From Gammaproteobacteria bacterium (GTDB lineage Bacteria; Pseudomonadota; Gammaproteobacteria; Steroidobacterales; Steroidobacteraceae): a stretch of 64,000 bases of DNA. Both the position numbers and the translations under genes were made by a program. How positions within the stretch are numbered: the first letter of the stretch is position 1; each line of letters starts with the position of its first letter. Below, piece by piece: positions 9,148-18,445 of the stretch. The notes beneath the pieces were generated by a model. It was not told the DNA's origin, made no database searches, and saw only the letters and a program-made list of their open reading frames with translations. Location of the stretch: assembly GCA_028293765.1 (NCBI GenBank), contig JAQGOG010000037.1:26818-90817 (forward strand), in the 5' to 3' direction.

Positions 9148-9510
9148 TCAGGTCGATGCGGCAATCATACCGCGCACCGTCTCGAGCAGATCGACTCGGG
9201 CTAGCGGCTTCGCAATGACCTGCTGTACGCCGAGCATCTGTGCGGTTGCGCCATTGCCCGACAGACCGGAACGAAACTGACCCGAGATCGCGATGATCGG
9301 CGTGCCCGGATGCGCTGCCTGGATGGCGCGCACCAGCCGCGGGCCCGCATGTTTGGGCATGTACACACTGACGATCACGAGATCCGCTCTGCCTCCCGGA
9401 TGCACCGGGTTCAGCGCGGCCGCCTGGACCCGATAACCTGCTTCGCTCAGCCACTCGATGAGGAGGGCACGCATCAGGTCATTTTCCTCGTATATCACAA
9501 TTTCCGACAT
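9148..9510 (-). CDS. Stand-alone receiver-like protein lacking the phospho-acceptor aspartate
   Basis: 120 residues from ATG 9510. The fold pattern of a response-regulator receiver is intact: acidic EEN at 8-10, the predicted third strand ADLVIVSVYMP, and the Lys-Pro of VIAKPLARVDLLE. However, Ser48 occupies the position of the phosphorylated aspartate. It therefore probably cannot be phosphorylated conventionally and may act as a pseudo-receiver that binds the kinase encoded 17 bp downstream. It is the first gene of the operon, and copy C of the two-block element lies about 115 bp upstream. It has no output domain. Confidence 0.8.
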   Translation of the reverse strand: MSEIVIYEENDLMRALLIEWLSEAGYRVQAAALNPVHPGGRADLVIVSVYMPKHAGPRLVRAIQAAHPGTPIIAISGQFRSGLSGNGATAQMLGVQQVIAKPLARVDLLETVRGMIAAST

Positions 9511-9603
9511 TCTTCCGGTCCACAAAGCCCTGAGGGGCCCGAAAGCGGCTGTGTGCCGCTCGAGCGCGTAAACCAAGCCTGCCGGACAGATTCGTCGTTT
9601 GCG

Positions 9604-9637
9604 ATTGCGAGCCGCCCGCCGCTCGTTTCAATTGTAA
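9604..9637 (-). promoter_or_regulatory. Two-block operator-like element, copy C
   Basis: On the minus strand: TTACA-AT-TGAAAC, 17 nt, GCAATCG. It points toward the signalling operon (start 9510, about 115 bp away). It lies only 36 bp from copy B, which faces the RND pump, so this divergent region would control both operons. Confidence 0.6.
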
Positions 9638-9673
9638 TGCGGCGCCGCTGCCGTTGCGCCGCACCAACACCGG

Positions 9674-9708
9674 TTTCAAGTGAAATGGCGGGGCGCGCCC
9701 TCTGAAAT
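9674..9708 (+). promoter_or_regulatory. Two-block operator-like element, copy B
   Basis: TTTCA-AG-TGAAAT, 18 nt, GAAAT on the plus strand, 88 bp before the RND pump start. The first block is a perfect dyad. Confidence 0.6.
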
Positions 9709-9773
9709 GGGCACGACACCTCGCGATCCCAGCATAGCGTTCCAAGACCATACTCAAAGCTCAGGAGAGACCC

Positions 9774-12700
9774 ATGCGGATCGTACGGATCGCGCTCGAG
9801 CGACCCTATACCTTCATCGTGCTGGCGCTGCTGATCCTGCTGCTGGGCGTCTTCACGATGTTGCGGATACCGATCGACATCTTTCCCAATATCAACATTC
9901 CGGTGGTCGCGGCTATCTGGAGCTACAGTGGGTTGTCGCCGGACGATATGGCGAAGCGCATCATTCTGCTGACCGAGAAGAGCGCGCAGACCGACATCTC
10001 CAACGTCGAGCACACCGAGTCGCAGTCGCTCAACGGCATTGGGGTGGCCAAGTATTTCTTTCAGCCCAACGTGAACGAGGACCTGTCGTACGCGCAGATC
10101 ACCGGCGTATCGCAGACTCTGCTGAAAAGTGTACCGCCAGGCACCGAACCGCCATCGATCCTCGCTTACAACGCGTCCACGGTGCCGGTCATCCAGCTGG
10201 CGCTTTCCAGCTCGACGCTGTCCGAGACACAGATCTTCGACCTTGGCTCGAACGTCGTTCGTACCACGCTCGCGACCGTGGCCGGTGCAGCCATACCGTT
10301 TCCATTCGGCGGCAAGCTCCGCCAGATCCAGGTGGATCTGGATCCGCAGGCTCTGCGCGCCAACGGCCTCTCCGGTACCGACGTGACCTCGGCCATCGCC
10401 GCGCAAAACCTGATTCTGCCGGCCGGTACGCAGAAGGTCGGGACACTCGAGTACTTCGTCAAGCTCAATGCGAGCCCGACCCAGGTTGCGCAATTGAACG
10501 ACCTGCCCGTCGCCACCCACAACGGAACCGTGATTTACGTTCGGGACGTCGCGCACGTTCGCGACGGCTCGCCGCCGCAGACGAACATCGTGCGGCAGGA
10601 GGGCCACCGCGCTGCTTTGATGAGCATTCTGAAGACCGGTACGAGTTCGACGCTCGACGTTATCAACGGAATCAAGCAGAAGCTGCCGCAGATGCAGGCC
10701 CTCCTGCCTCCCGGGCTCAAGATCCAGGTGCTGGGAGACCAGTCGATCTTCGTCCGTTCGGCCCTCTCGGGCGTGGTTCGGGAGGCCACCACGGCGGCGG
10801 TGCTCACGGGATTGATGGTCCTGCTCTTTCTGGGGAGCTGGCGCAGCACCGTCATTATCTTCGTCTCCATCCCGCTGTCGATCCTCGCCTCTATCGTGTG
10901 CCTGTCGGCGTTGGGTCAGACCATCAACATCATGACCCTTGGGGGGCTTGCGCTGGCGGTCGGCATTCTGGTGGATGACGCGACGGTGACCATCGAGAGC
11001 ATCAACACGCACCTGGAGCAGGGCAAGGCGGTCGAACCCGCGATTATCGACGGCGCGCAGCAGATCGCCCTCCCCAAGCTCGTGTCCACCATTGCCATCT
11101 GCATCGTGTTCGTTCCCATGTTCATGCTCGCCGGTATCGCCGGATACCTCTTCGTGCCATTCGCCGAAGCCGTCGTGTTCGCCATGCTGGCGTCTTACCT
11201 TTTGTCGGTGACGCTCGTGCTGACTCTCGCCAAGTTCTGGCTCAAACCGCACGCGGCGCACGGCGCGGGGCGCGGAATCCTGGCGCGCTTCGAGTCTGTC
11301 TTCGACCGGCTGCGGGGCCGGTATCACACCCTGCTGGAAGCCGCTTTGCGCAGCGGTCCGCGTTTCGCCGGCGTCTTTCTGCTTGCGATGGCGGCCACGG
11401 CTATCCTCGCGTTCCCGCTCGGAACGTATCTTCCGGGTCTCGGGCAGGATTTCTTTCCCACCGTCGACTCCGGCCAGATATTGCTGCATCTGCGCGCCAG
11501 AACGGGCCTGCGCATCGAGGAAACGGCCGCGCTCTGTGATGCGGTGGAGACGACGATTCGCCAGAGCATCCCATCCTCCGAACTCGCCAACGTGGTGGAT
11601 AACATCGGCGTTCCCTATAGCGGCATCAATCTCGCTTACAGCACCTCGTCCCCGATCGGACCGGGCGACGCCGACATTTACATCACTCTCGGCTCGAACC
11701 ATCACCCCACGGCGAATTACGTGAGCCTGCTTCGCCAGAAGCTCAACGCAATCTATCCCTCCACGACCTTCGCGTTCCTGCCGGCGGATATCAATAGTCA
11801 GATCCTGAATTTCGGTCTGCCGAGCCCGCTCGACATTCAAATCTCCGGGCCCAACGTGGACGCGAACCGTCTATACGCGAATGCCTTGCTGCAGAAGGTA
11901 CGTGCGATCCCCGGAGCCGTGGACATGCGCATTCAGCAGGCTTTCGACTACCCCCAGCTCAACGTGGACGTCGACCGCAGCAAAGCCCGGCTTGTGGGCC
12001 TGACTCAGAACGACGTGGCGTCGAACCTGCTGGTGTCGTTGTCGGGCAGCTTTCAGACGTCGCCCTCGTTCTGGATGGATCCCAACACAGGTACTCAGTA
12101 CAGCGTCGCCACGCAGACGCCGCAGTATCGCCTGAACACACTCAACGATCTGGCGGCGACACCGCTGCGACCGACTGGCGGCGCCGCTTCGCAGATGCTT
12201 TCCAATGTGGCGCTCTTCCACCGAAGCTCCGCTCCCGGGGTCGTGAGCCACTACAACGCCATGCCGGTGATCGACATCTACGGCTCCGTGGAGGGAACCG
12301 ATCTCGGTTTTATGTCGGCGCAGGTAAACAAGATCATTGCAGCCTCACAACACTATCTGCCGCGGGGCACCCAGGTCTTTGTACGCGGACAGGTGCAGAC
12401 CATGAATGCTTCATTCTCGGGGCTGCTCGTTGGACTGCTGGGTGCGATCGTGCTCGTGTATCTGTTGATGGTGGTCAATTTCCAGTCCTGGCTCGACCCT
12501 TTCATCATCATCACGGCGCTACCCGCGGCGCTCGCCGGCATCGTCTGGATGCTATTTCTGACACATACGACGGTCAGCGTGCCTGCGCTCACCGGCGCGA
12601 TCATGTGCATGGGGGTAGCCACCGCGAATAGCGTGCTGATCGTCAGCTTCGCCCGCGAACGCATGACGGCCGGTGACAACGCCTTCTCTGCGGCCTCCCA

Positions 12701-12929
12701 AGCAGGCTTCGCGCGCTTCCGCCCGGTATTGATGACGGCACTGGCGATGATCATCGGCATGGTGCCGATGGCGCTCGGGTTGGGAGAGGGGGGCGAGCAG
12801 AATGCCCCGCTCGGCCGCGCCGTTATCGGCGGTCTCGTCTTTGCTACCGTGGCGACGCTGCTGTTCGTACCAACTGTGTTCCGCCTGATTCATGGCCGAG
12901 GGCACCCGCCGCCGGCGCAGGCCGCGTAA
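9774..12929 (+). CDS. RND efflux pump, inner-membrane permease
   Basis: A 1051-residue proton-driven efflux transporter of the HAE1/AcrB-MdtB superfamily, full length. It begins with the classical N-terminal span (IVRIALERPYTFIVLALLIL). Two large periplasmic loops lie between spans 1-2 and 7-8. Span 4 carries the Asp pair of proton translocation in GILVDDATVTIES, which marks a drug/hydrophobe-type rather than heavy-metal-type pump. Start ATG 9774 has AGGAGA upstream. It heads a three-gene operon with adaptor and outer-membrane factor. The substrate is not predictable. Its promoter region holds copies B and C of the repeated element. Confidence 0.95.
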   Translation: MRIVRIALERPYTFIVLALLILLLGVFTMLRIPIDIFPNINIPVVAAIWSYSGLSPDDMAKRIILLTEKSAQTDISNVEHTESQSLNGIGVAKYFFQPNVNEDLSYAQITGVSQTLLKSVPPGTEPPSILAYNASTVPVIQLALSSSTLSETQIFDLGSNVVRTTLATVAGAAIPFPFGGKLRQIQVDLDPQALRANGLSGTDVTSAIAAQNLILPAGTQKVGTLEYFVKLNASPTQVAQLNDLPVATHNGTVIYVRDVAHVRDGSPPQTNIVRQEGHRAALMSILKTGTSSTLDVINGIKQKLPQMQALLPPGLKIQVLGDQSIFVRSALSGVVREATTAAVLTGLMVLLFLGSWRSTVIIFVSIPLSILASIVCLSALGQTINIMTLGGLALAVGILVDDATVTIESINTHLEQGKAVEPAIIDGAQQIALPKLVSTIAICIVFVPMFMLAGIAGYLFVPFAEAVVFAMLASYLLSVTLVLTLAKFWLKPHAAHGAGRGILARFESVFDRLRGRYHTLLEAALRSGPRFAGVFLLAMAATAILAFPLGTYLPGLGQDFFPTVDSGQILLHLRARTGLRIEETAALCDAVETTIRQSIPSSELANVVDNIGVPYSGINLAYSTSSPIGPGDADIYITLGSNHHPTANYVSLLRQKLNAIYPSTTFAFLPADINSQILNFGLPSPLDIQISGPNVDANRLYANALLQKVRAIPGAVDMRIQQAFDYPQLNVDVDRSKARLVGLTQNDVASNLLVSLSGSFQTSPSFWMDPNTGTQYSVATQTPQYRLNTLNDLAATPLRPTGGAASQMLSNVALFHRSSAPGVVSHYNAMPVIDIYGSVEGTDLGFMSAQVNKIIAASQHYLPRGTQVFVRGQVQTMNASFSGLLVGLLGAIVLVYLLMVVNFQSWLDPFIIITALPAALAGIVWMLFLTHTTVSVPALTGAIMCMGVATANSVLIVSFARERMTAGDNAFSAASQAGFARFRPVLMTALAMIIGMVPMALGLGEGGEQNAPLGRAVIGGLVFATVATLLFVPTVFRLIHGRGHPPPAQAA

Positions 12930-12946
12930 TGTCCCAGGAGACTTTC

Positions 12947-14161
12947 ATGTTCGTTCCTTCAGTTTCCAGTGCTAGAGACGTAGGCTCGCCGCGCGCGCGA
13001 CGCTACGCGCTTGCGGCTCTCGCCATTGCGTTGGGTCTCGCCGTTTGGGGGATCCTCAGCCGAGTGTCTGCGCGGGCCACGCTCGCCACCGACACCGCCA
13101 CGCTTGCGATTCCCGCCGTCAGTACGATCAAACCCGCGCAGGGGCAGGCCGCGGAGGCGTTGGTGCTACCGGGCAGCGTACAGGCGTATAACGAGGCGCT
13201 GATCCATGCGCGCACGAACGGCTATCTCCTGAACTGGTATACGGACATCGGTACGCGGGTGAAGAAGGGCCAGCTGTTGGCCGACATCGATACGCCGGAG
13301 GTGGACGAGCAGCTGCGACAGGCGCGGGCGGACTTAGCCACGGCGCAGGCAAATTTTGATCTTGCGCTGAGTACCAACCAGCGTTGGCAGGGATTGTTGT
13401 CCACGAAGTCCGTGTCCCAGCAGGCCGCGGATGCCGCTGCAGGGGACTCGGCCGCGAAGAAGGCGACGTTGGCGTCTGCCGCGGCCAATGTCGCCCGGCT
13501 GAGCGACCTCGAGTCTTTCAAACGCGTGTTGGCGCCGTTCGACGGGGTGGTCACGAGTCGCACCACAGACATCGGCGCCTTGATCAATGCGGGGCAGGGA
13601 ACAGCGCTGTTCAGCGTTGCTGACGTTCGCAGGCTGCGGGTGTATGTACAGGTGCCGCAGCTCTATGCGTCGAGCACGACGCCCGGTCTCGATGCCGATC
13701 TGACTTTCGCCGAGCGGCCAGGGAAAACATACCCGGCGCGGGTAGTGAGCACGGCAGACGCCCTCGATCCCAATTCGCGCACGTTGCAGGTGGAGTTGCT
13801 GGTCGACAATGCAGCGGGGGAGCTGTTTCCTGGCGCATACTCCGAGGTGCACTTCAAACTTCCGTCCGGGCCCGACAGCCTGCGCCTGCCCGCAAACGCC
13901 GTGCTCTTCCGCTCGACGGACTTGCAGGTCGCCGTGGTGGGGAAGGACCACCGTGTCACTCTGAAGAACATCACGACAGGCCGCGATTTCGGCACCTCGA
14001 TGGAAGTGCTCTCCGGCCTGAGTCCGGGCGATGATGTCGTCGTCAATCCGCCGGATTCGATTACAACCGGCGCGCTCGTGCGCCTGGCCCCACCACCAGC
14101 GCCAGCGCAATCTCCGCAGTCTGCCCCGAGTTCGGCGCCAACGGGAGGACGCCACTCGTGA
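12947..14161 (+). CDS. RND efflux periplasmic adaptor (membrane fusion protein)
   Basis: About 404 residues. ATG 12947 is preferred because CAGGAG lies 6 nt upstream; ATG 12929, overlapping the pump stop as TAATG, is the alternative. One N-terminal span is followed by an HlyD-like layout. This comprises a first half of the biotinyl-lipoyl domain (ARTNGYLLNWYTDIGTRVKKGQLLADIDTPEVDEQL), an alpha hairpin over roughly 125-190, the second lipoyl half (VLAPFDGVVTSRTTDIGALI), a beta-barrel and a membrane-proximal domain. It links the permease to the outer-membrane factor. The Pro/Ser-rich C-terminus is a flexible tail. Confidence 0.95.
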   Translation: MFVPSVSSARDVGSPRARRYALAALAIALGLAVWGILSRVSARATLATDTATLAIPAVSTIKPAQGQAAEALVLPGSVQAYNEALIHARTNGYLLNWYTDIGTRVKKGQLLADIDTPEVDEQLRQARADLATAQANFDLALSTNQRWQGLLSTKSVSQQAADAAAGDSAAKKATLASAAANVARLSDLESFKRVLAPFDGVVTSRTTDIGALINAGQGTALFSVADVRRLRVYVQVPQLYASSTTPGLDADLTFAERPGKTYPARVVSTADALDPNSRTLQVELLVDNAAGELFPGAYSEVHFKLPSGPDSLRLPANAVLFRSTDLQVAVVGKDHRVTLKNITTGRDFGTSMEVLSGLSPGDDVVVNPPDSITTGALVRLAPPPAPAQSPQSAPSSAPTGGRHS

Positions 14162-15600
14162 AGCCGCAACTTCTCGTTGCTCTGGGTGTCGCCGCCTCGC
14201 TGGCGGCCTGCTCGCTCGCGCCAGTGTACAAGACGCCGGCGACTGCACCGCCGGCAGCCGCCTATAAAGAGGCCGGTGACTGGCAGCCGGCACAGCCAGC
14301 AGATGCGCAGCCCCGGGGTTCCTGGTGGAGCACCTATCGGGACAGTCAGCTGGATGCGCTCGAGGGGCAAGTCACGGCTTCGAACCAGAACCTCAAGGCG
14401 GCGTTCGCGCGTCTCGAACAGGCACGTGCGCAAATGCGGCTCATGCGGGCCAACTACTTTCCAACCGTCACCGGGGCGGTTAGCGGAACTCGCACTAAAA
14501 GCTCGCTCAATTCGCCCGTTCACAGCGCAGTCAAGCCGAGGACCCAGAATGACCTGGTGCTCGAGAGTGATCTGTCTTATGAGATCGACGTGTTCGGTCG
14601 GGTCCGCAATTCGGTTGCAGCGGCGCGCGCGAGCGCGCAGGCCAGCGCAGCCGATCTCGCTGTCATCGACCTGAGCATGCATTCGGAAGTTGCGATGGAT
14701 TACTTCACCTTGCGCAGTGAAGATGCGCAGCAGGTGCTGCTGGATCAGACCGTCTCGGAATACGGCCAGGCGCTGGAGCTGGCTCAGAACCTGTACAACG
14801 GCGGAGCCGCTCCACTGGCCGATGTGGCGCAGGCGCAGGCGCAGTTGGAGACGGCTCGCACTCAGGCGGAGGATGTTCGCCTGCGACGGGCGCAAACGGA
14901 GCACGCCATCGCCGTGCTGGTGGACCAGCCGGCCTCGAAGTTTCGCTTGGAACCCAAGCCGCTGCCCCTGGACGCGGCCCCGCCGTCGATCGATGCGGGG
15001 CTGCCGTCAGTTCTGTTGGAGCGGCGGCCTGATGTTGCCGGCGCCGAACGGCGTGTTGCCGCGTCCAACGCGAGTATCGGCGTGGCGCGGGCGGCCTATT
15101 TTCCAGTATTCAGCCTTTCGGCCGCGTTGGGTTTCGAAAGCACGCACGGCTTCAGCTTGATCGACGCCCCGAGCTCCCTCTGGGCGCTGGGCTCTGGCGC
15201 GGTGATGACCCTGTTCGACGGCGGCCGACGGCGGGCGACAACGGATCAGGCTCGTGCCGCTTACGATGAGCAGGTAGCCAACTACCGGAACACCGTCACC
15301 ACCGCCTACAGTGAAGTTGAAGACTGGCTCGCAGCGCTGCGGCAGCTCGAACGGGAAAGTGTCAGCGAAGCCGCCGCAGTGGCCGCCACGACCACCGAGC
15401 TCGAGCAGGCCAACTACCGCTACAAGGCGGGCGCGGCTACGTACCTTGAAGTGGTGATAGCGGAGAACGCTTCGCTGGCGGCACAGTTATCGGCGGCTGA
15501 CATTCAAGTGCGACGCATGAATGCCAGCGTGCTGCTGGTCAAGGCGCTCGGTGGCGGCTGGGACGACCGCGTGCCCGCGGACAAGGTTGCGCGCCGGTGA
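14158..15600 (+). CDS. RND efflux outer-membrane factor (NodT/OprM family lipoprotein)
   Basis: 480 residues from GTG 14158, which overlaps the adaptor stop as GTGA and has GGGAGG upstream. A lipobox LAACS at residues 17-21 predicts a lipidated N-terminus. Two TolC-like repeats follow; the family signature is visible in LSYEIDVFGRVRNSVAAARA and in the second repeat around ASNASIGVARAAYFPVFSLSAALGFES. It forms the outer-membrane exit duct of the pump. Full length, no defects seen. Confidence 0.95.
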   Translation: MKPQLLVALGVAASLAACSLAPVYKTPATAPPAAAYKEAGDWQPAQPADAQPRGSWWSTYRDSQLDALEGQVTASNQNLKAAFARLEQARAQMRLMRANYFPTVTGAVSGTRTKSSLNSPVHSAVKPRTQNDLVLESDLSYEIDVFGRVRNSVAAARASAQASAADLAVIDLSMHSEVAMDYFTLRSEDAQQVLLDQTVSEYGQALELAQNLYNGGAAPLADVAQAQAQLETARTQAEDVRLRRAQTEHAIAVLVDQPASKFRLEPKPLPLDAAPPSIDAGLPSVLLERRPDVAGAERRVAASNASIGVARAAYFPVFSLSAALGFESTHGFSLIDAPSSLWALGSGAVMTLFDGGRRRATTDQARAAYDEQVANYRNTVTTAYSEVEDWLAALRQLERESVSEAAAVAATTTELEQANYRYKAGAATYLEVVIAENASLAAQLSAADIQVRRMNASVLLVKALGGGWDDRVPADKVARR

Positions 15601-15665
15601 CAATGGTCGGCCGCGCGTGCCAGCGTGGGACGGCAATGAATTCCAGCACGATGACGTGTTTCAGA

Positions 15666-15794
15666 TCATGACACGCCTGCGGCAACTGGCGCCTGATCCT
15701 GTGGGTTCCCGACTTTCTCCTCACTGAGGAACCGCGCCAGCAAGACGGTGATCAGCACCGCAGCAATGAGAGTGATCAAGCGATACGTTTTCAT
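15666..15794 (-). CDS. 42-residue single-span membrane or secreted peptide
   Basis: Starts at ATG 15794 with GAGG 6 nt upstream. The sequence is one hydrophobic helix (YRLITLIAAVLITVLLARFL) followed by a short hydrophilic tail. Family unknown. A well-conserved copy of the two-block element lies 93 bp upstream, which argues that the reading frame is real. It is convergent with the efflux operon, 65 bp from its end. Confidence 0.5.
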   Translation of the reverse strand: MKTYRLITLIAAVLITVLLARFLSEEKVGNPQDQAPVAAGVS

Positions 15795-15865
15795 GGGTCG
15801 CCTCTTTGCCACGACATTGCGCGGCTCTTCACGGGCGCAGTGTGGAGCGAAAATATTGGCCTCGC

Positions 15866-15899
15866 ATTTCTGTACCCACCGACGCGGTTTCACCTGAAA
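15866..15899 (-). promoter_or_regulatory. Two-block operator-like element, copy D
   Basis: On the minus strand: TTTCA-GG-TGAAAC, 17 nt, GAAATGC, 93 bp before the 42-codon gene. A TATTTT -10-like hexamer follows about 32 nt after the first block. The flanks (CGTA before, CG after) are shared with copy E. The rest of the gap, 15900-16177, shows nothing recognisable. Confidence 0.6.
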
Positions 15900-16177
15900 T
15901 ACGCTGCGCCCACACCTGTTGAGACGCCCTTAGCGTCACCGCGTTCTGCGCATTCGCCCCACCGCCCCGCGACCGTCCAGCTCGCGGAAAAGTTCAACGA
16001 GAATCCGATTCCGTGAGGCCATTGCGAGGTGTACCCTTCTGTCCGCTCAGACGACTTGCAGGCTTGGGTCGACCGCATCTGCAAGGATGCGCGGGCCGCT
16101 GAGGCTGGGCGGTGGCATTCGAGAGCCAGGCAAGGGCGCGCTTCACGAAAGTAACACCGGGCGCGAGGGGAAGGGTG

Positions 16178-16390
16178 ATGTCGTCTGAATACTTCGACGG
16201 CGAGAAGCTTCTGACGAAAGGCGAAGTCGCTCGGCTGTGCCGCGTCGATATACGCACCGTCGATCGATGGCTGACAACTGGCAAGCTAGGCGGCCACCGC
16301 ACGCCCAGCGGTCGGGTGTTGTTCCGGAAGCACGACGTGCTCACGGACGTTTCTCGAGCGCAGATACCGCATCGTAGAGGCGATCGCTGA
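16178..16390 (+). CDS. Small BldC/excisionase-like helix-turn-helix regulator
   Basis: 70 residues from ATG 16178, preceded by GGGGAAGGG. The core LLTKGEVARLCRVDIRTVDRWLTTGKLGGHRTPSGRVLFRKHDV is a MerR-like winged HTH of the excisionase/BldC family, with the GHRTPSGRVLF wing. Such small proteins bind short direct repeats, often cooperatively. No integrase is nearby, so a regulatory role is more likely than excision. It precedes a di-haem cytochrome gene by 188 bp. Confidence 0.82.
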   Translation: MSSEYFDGEKLLTKGEVARLCRVDIRTVDRWLTTGKLGGHRTPSGRVLFRKHDVLTDVSRAQIPHRRGDR

Positions 16391-16578
16391 TCGGGCAAAT
16401 TGCCCACGACATTGCCGGACATCTTTGGACATTTCGCGGCAGTGCGCGCGTCCGCGATTGCGTGCGCCAGATCTGACGCCTATCGTCCGCCTCGGCGGGG
16501 TATTTCATTGCGAGTCAATCGAAAGCCGCAAGCTCAAGCGCCGAATCGCGTTCCAACCATAAGATCAGGAGGCCGGTC

Positions 16579-18402
16579 ATGCGCACGCGCGTAATCATCA
16601 CCGTGTCGGGCACCTTAGCCATCGTTCTGGGAGCCACGATCCTTTCTCATGCGGTATCGGCACAGACGAGCAGTCCAGCACAGACGAGCAGTCCAGATGG
16701 GGTTGCTAAGCCGCCGGTCTACGATCCGTACCCACCCGGGATTCTGCCCTCCGATTTGAATTCGGAGCTCGCCAGGGTAGTGCGGGAGGTGGATTTCATC
16801 GAGGGGCGGGCGCTCGCCCAATGGAAGGCGTTAACCCCGCCGGTCCTGACCGGTCAGCCGCCAACACTCCAGGGCACGGGTACCGCGGCTATCGAGGCGC
16901 TCGGCGAGCTCATGAATTACGATCGCAACATCTCGCCTTTCAGGGACATCGCCTGCGCATCCTGCCACATGCCGTACGTCGCCTTCAGCGGACCGATCCC
17001 GTCGGTGAATCTGACGATGGTCGCGTACCCTGGAACTGTTCACTTCCGGGCCGGCAAACGCACGGCGCAGCGCTACCCCTACGCACCGTTCTTCCCCGTA
17101 CTACAGTACAACCAAGTGCAGGGCGCCTTCTTTGGCGGCAACTTCTGGGATTCACGCGCGACCGGGTATCTGCTGCGTAATCCCGACGGGGAGCAGGCAC
17201 AGCATCCGCCGGTCGATACGCAGGAGATGGGCAACCCCGATACGGCTTGCATCGCGTTCAAGCTTCAGAAGGCCTCATACCGGTCGCTCATCGAGGAAAT
17301 ATGGGGGAGGGGCACCCTCGACATCGACTTCCCGGCGGTGACCGAGAAGATTTGCGCGCTGCCCGGAGGGGCATTCGGCACAAACAACACTCCGGTGCCG
17401 CTGGGTCCGGAGGAGCGGACCCGCGCCAACCAAGTGTACGACCATTGGGCGCAGGCACTGGACGCCTACGAGCAGTCGGTGCAGGTCAGCGCGTTCTCGT
17501 CGAAATTCGACGCGTTCCTGGAAGGCGCATACACGCTGACAGCACAGGAGAAGGCCGGCTACGACCTGTTCCGTGGCAAGGCGAATTGCAATTCATGTCA
17601 TCTCGACGGCAGGTCGACCGCCCCTACGCCACCGCCGCCGGAAGGGACCGCGCCGAACAGCCAGGACACCGGAGCCGCAGCCGCCACGGAGCCTCTGTTT
17701 ACCTGCTTTGGCTCCGCCAATCTGGGCGTGCCCCTGAATCCCAGGGATGCCTTCTATTATCAGAACAAGCCGGATTTCTTCGGGTTCACCGCCAATCCTT
17801 ACGGCTTCGGCTACCGGGATCTGGGATTGGGCACTTTCCTCAGAAGCGGATTCGGCGCCGCCCCCAGCCCGAATGCGACGTGGACACAATTTGCACCCGT
17901 CAGCGATGGGCAGATGCAGACCTCTTCGGCGCGCAATGTGGCGATGGCACCGAAACAGTGTCCCACCACCGAGGCGCCCGGGCCTTATTTCCAGAAGGAG
18001 TTCTTCCACAACGGCTACATCAAGAGCCTGAAGCAACTCGTTCACTTCTACAACACGCGGGACGTGTACAAGTTCAACGTGACTTCCGGACACTGTCCGC
18101 CCGGGAAGACGGAGAAGGTGGACTGTTGGCCTATGCCGGAAGTCGAGAACAATCTGGACAAGACCGTTGGCAATCTCCAGTTGACGGACCAGGAGGAGGA
18201 CCAGATCGTCGTCTTCCTGCAAACGCTCACGGATGGTTTTACCCGGCCTTACAGCAACAGCGATACCTTTACGGGTGCGTGCATGCAGGGCGGCTCGGCC
18301 AAGACGCAGGGTAACGAGTTTCTCATCCCGACTCCGCCGCTTCCGCCGTGTACCTCAGCAGTCTGCGGTGTCCCGCCGTTACCGACGATGCCCATTCCAT
18401 AG
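16579..18402 (+). CDS. Di-haem cytochrome c peroxidase-like periplasmic protein
   Basis: 607 residues from ATG 16579 with a strong AGGAGG upstream. A signal peptide ends near SAQ (residue 30). Two haem c sites are visible, CASCH at 126-130 and CNSCH at 337-341. The two-domain order and the motif after the first haem (MPYVAFSGPIPSVN) fit the CCP/MauG superfamily but not its best-known members; the protein is longer than typical CCPs (about 330-450). A duplicated AQTSSP stretch follows the signal peptide. Two other CCP-like genes (20977, 38869) and a partial one (63526) are in the window. Substrate unknown. Confidence 0.75.
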   Translation: MRTRVIITVSGTLAIVLGATILSHAVSAQTSSPAQTSSPDGVAKPPVYDPYPPGILPSDLNSELARVVREVDFIEGRALAQWKALTPPVLTGQPPTLQGTGTAAIEALGELMNYDRNISPFRDIACASCHMPYVAFSGPIPSVNLTMVAYPGTVHFRAGKRTAQRYPYAPFFPVLQYNQVQGAFFGGNFWDSRATGYLLRNPDGEQAQHPPVDTQEMGNPDTACIAFKLQKASYRSLIEEIWGRGTLDIDFPAVTEKICALPGGAFGTNNTPVPLGPEERTRANQVYDHWAQALDAYEQSVQVSAFSSKFDAFLEGAYTLTAQEKAGYDLFRGKANCNSCHLDGRSTAPTPPPPEGTAPNSQDTGAAAATEPLFTCFGSANLGVPLNPRDAFYYQNKPDFFGFTANPYGFGYRDLGLGTFLRSGFGAAPSPNATWTQFAPVSDGQMQTSSARNVAMAPKQCPTTEAPGPYFQKEFFHNGYIKSLKQLVHFYNTRDVYKFNVTSGHCPPGKTEKVDCWPMPEVENNLDKTVGNLQLTDQEEDQIVVFLQTLTDGFTRPYSNSDTFTGACMQGGSAKTQGNEFLIPTPPLPPCTSAVCGVPPLPTMPIP

Positions 18403-18445
18403 CGCGTATTTCATGAAGTAAGAGCAGGGGTATTGGAGGCTTCCG

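Noticed and set aside
9495..11840. Very long minus-strand open frame opposite the RND permease
   Set aside because: Composition is that of an antisense shadow in GC-rich DNA; no domain, and the plus strand encodes a complete pump.
16178..16390. Excisionase marking an integrated mobile element
   Set aside because: No integrase, attachment repeats or phage/plasmid genes nearby; BldC-like regulators share the same fold.
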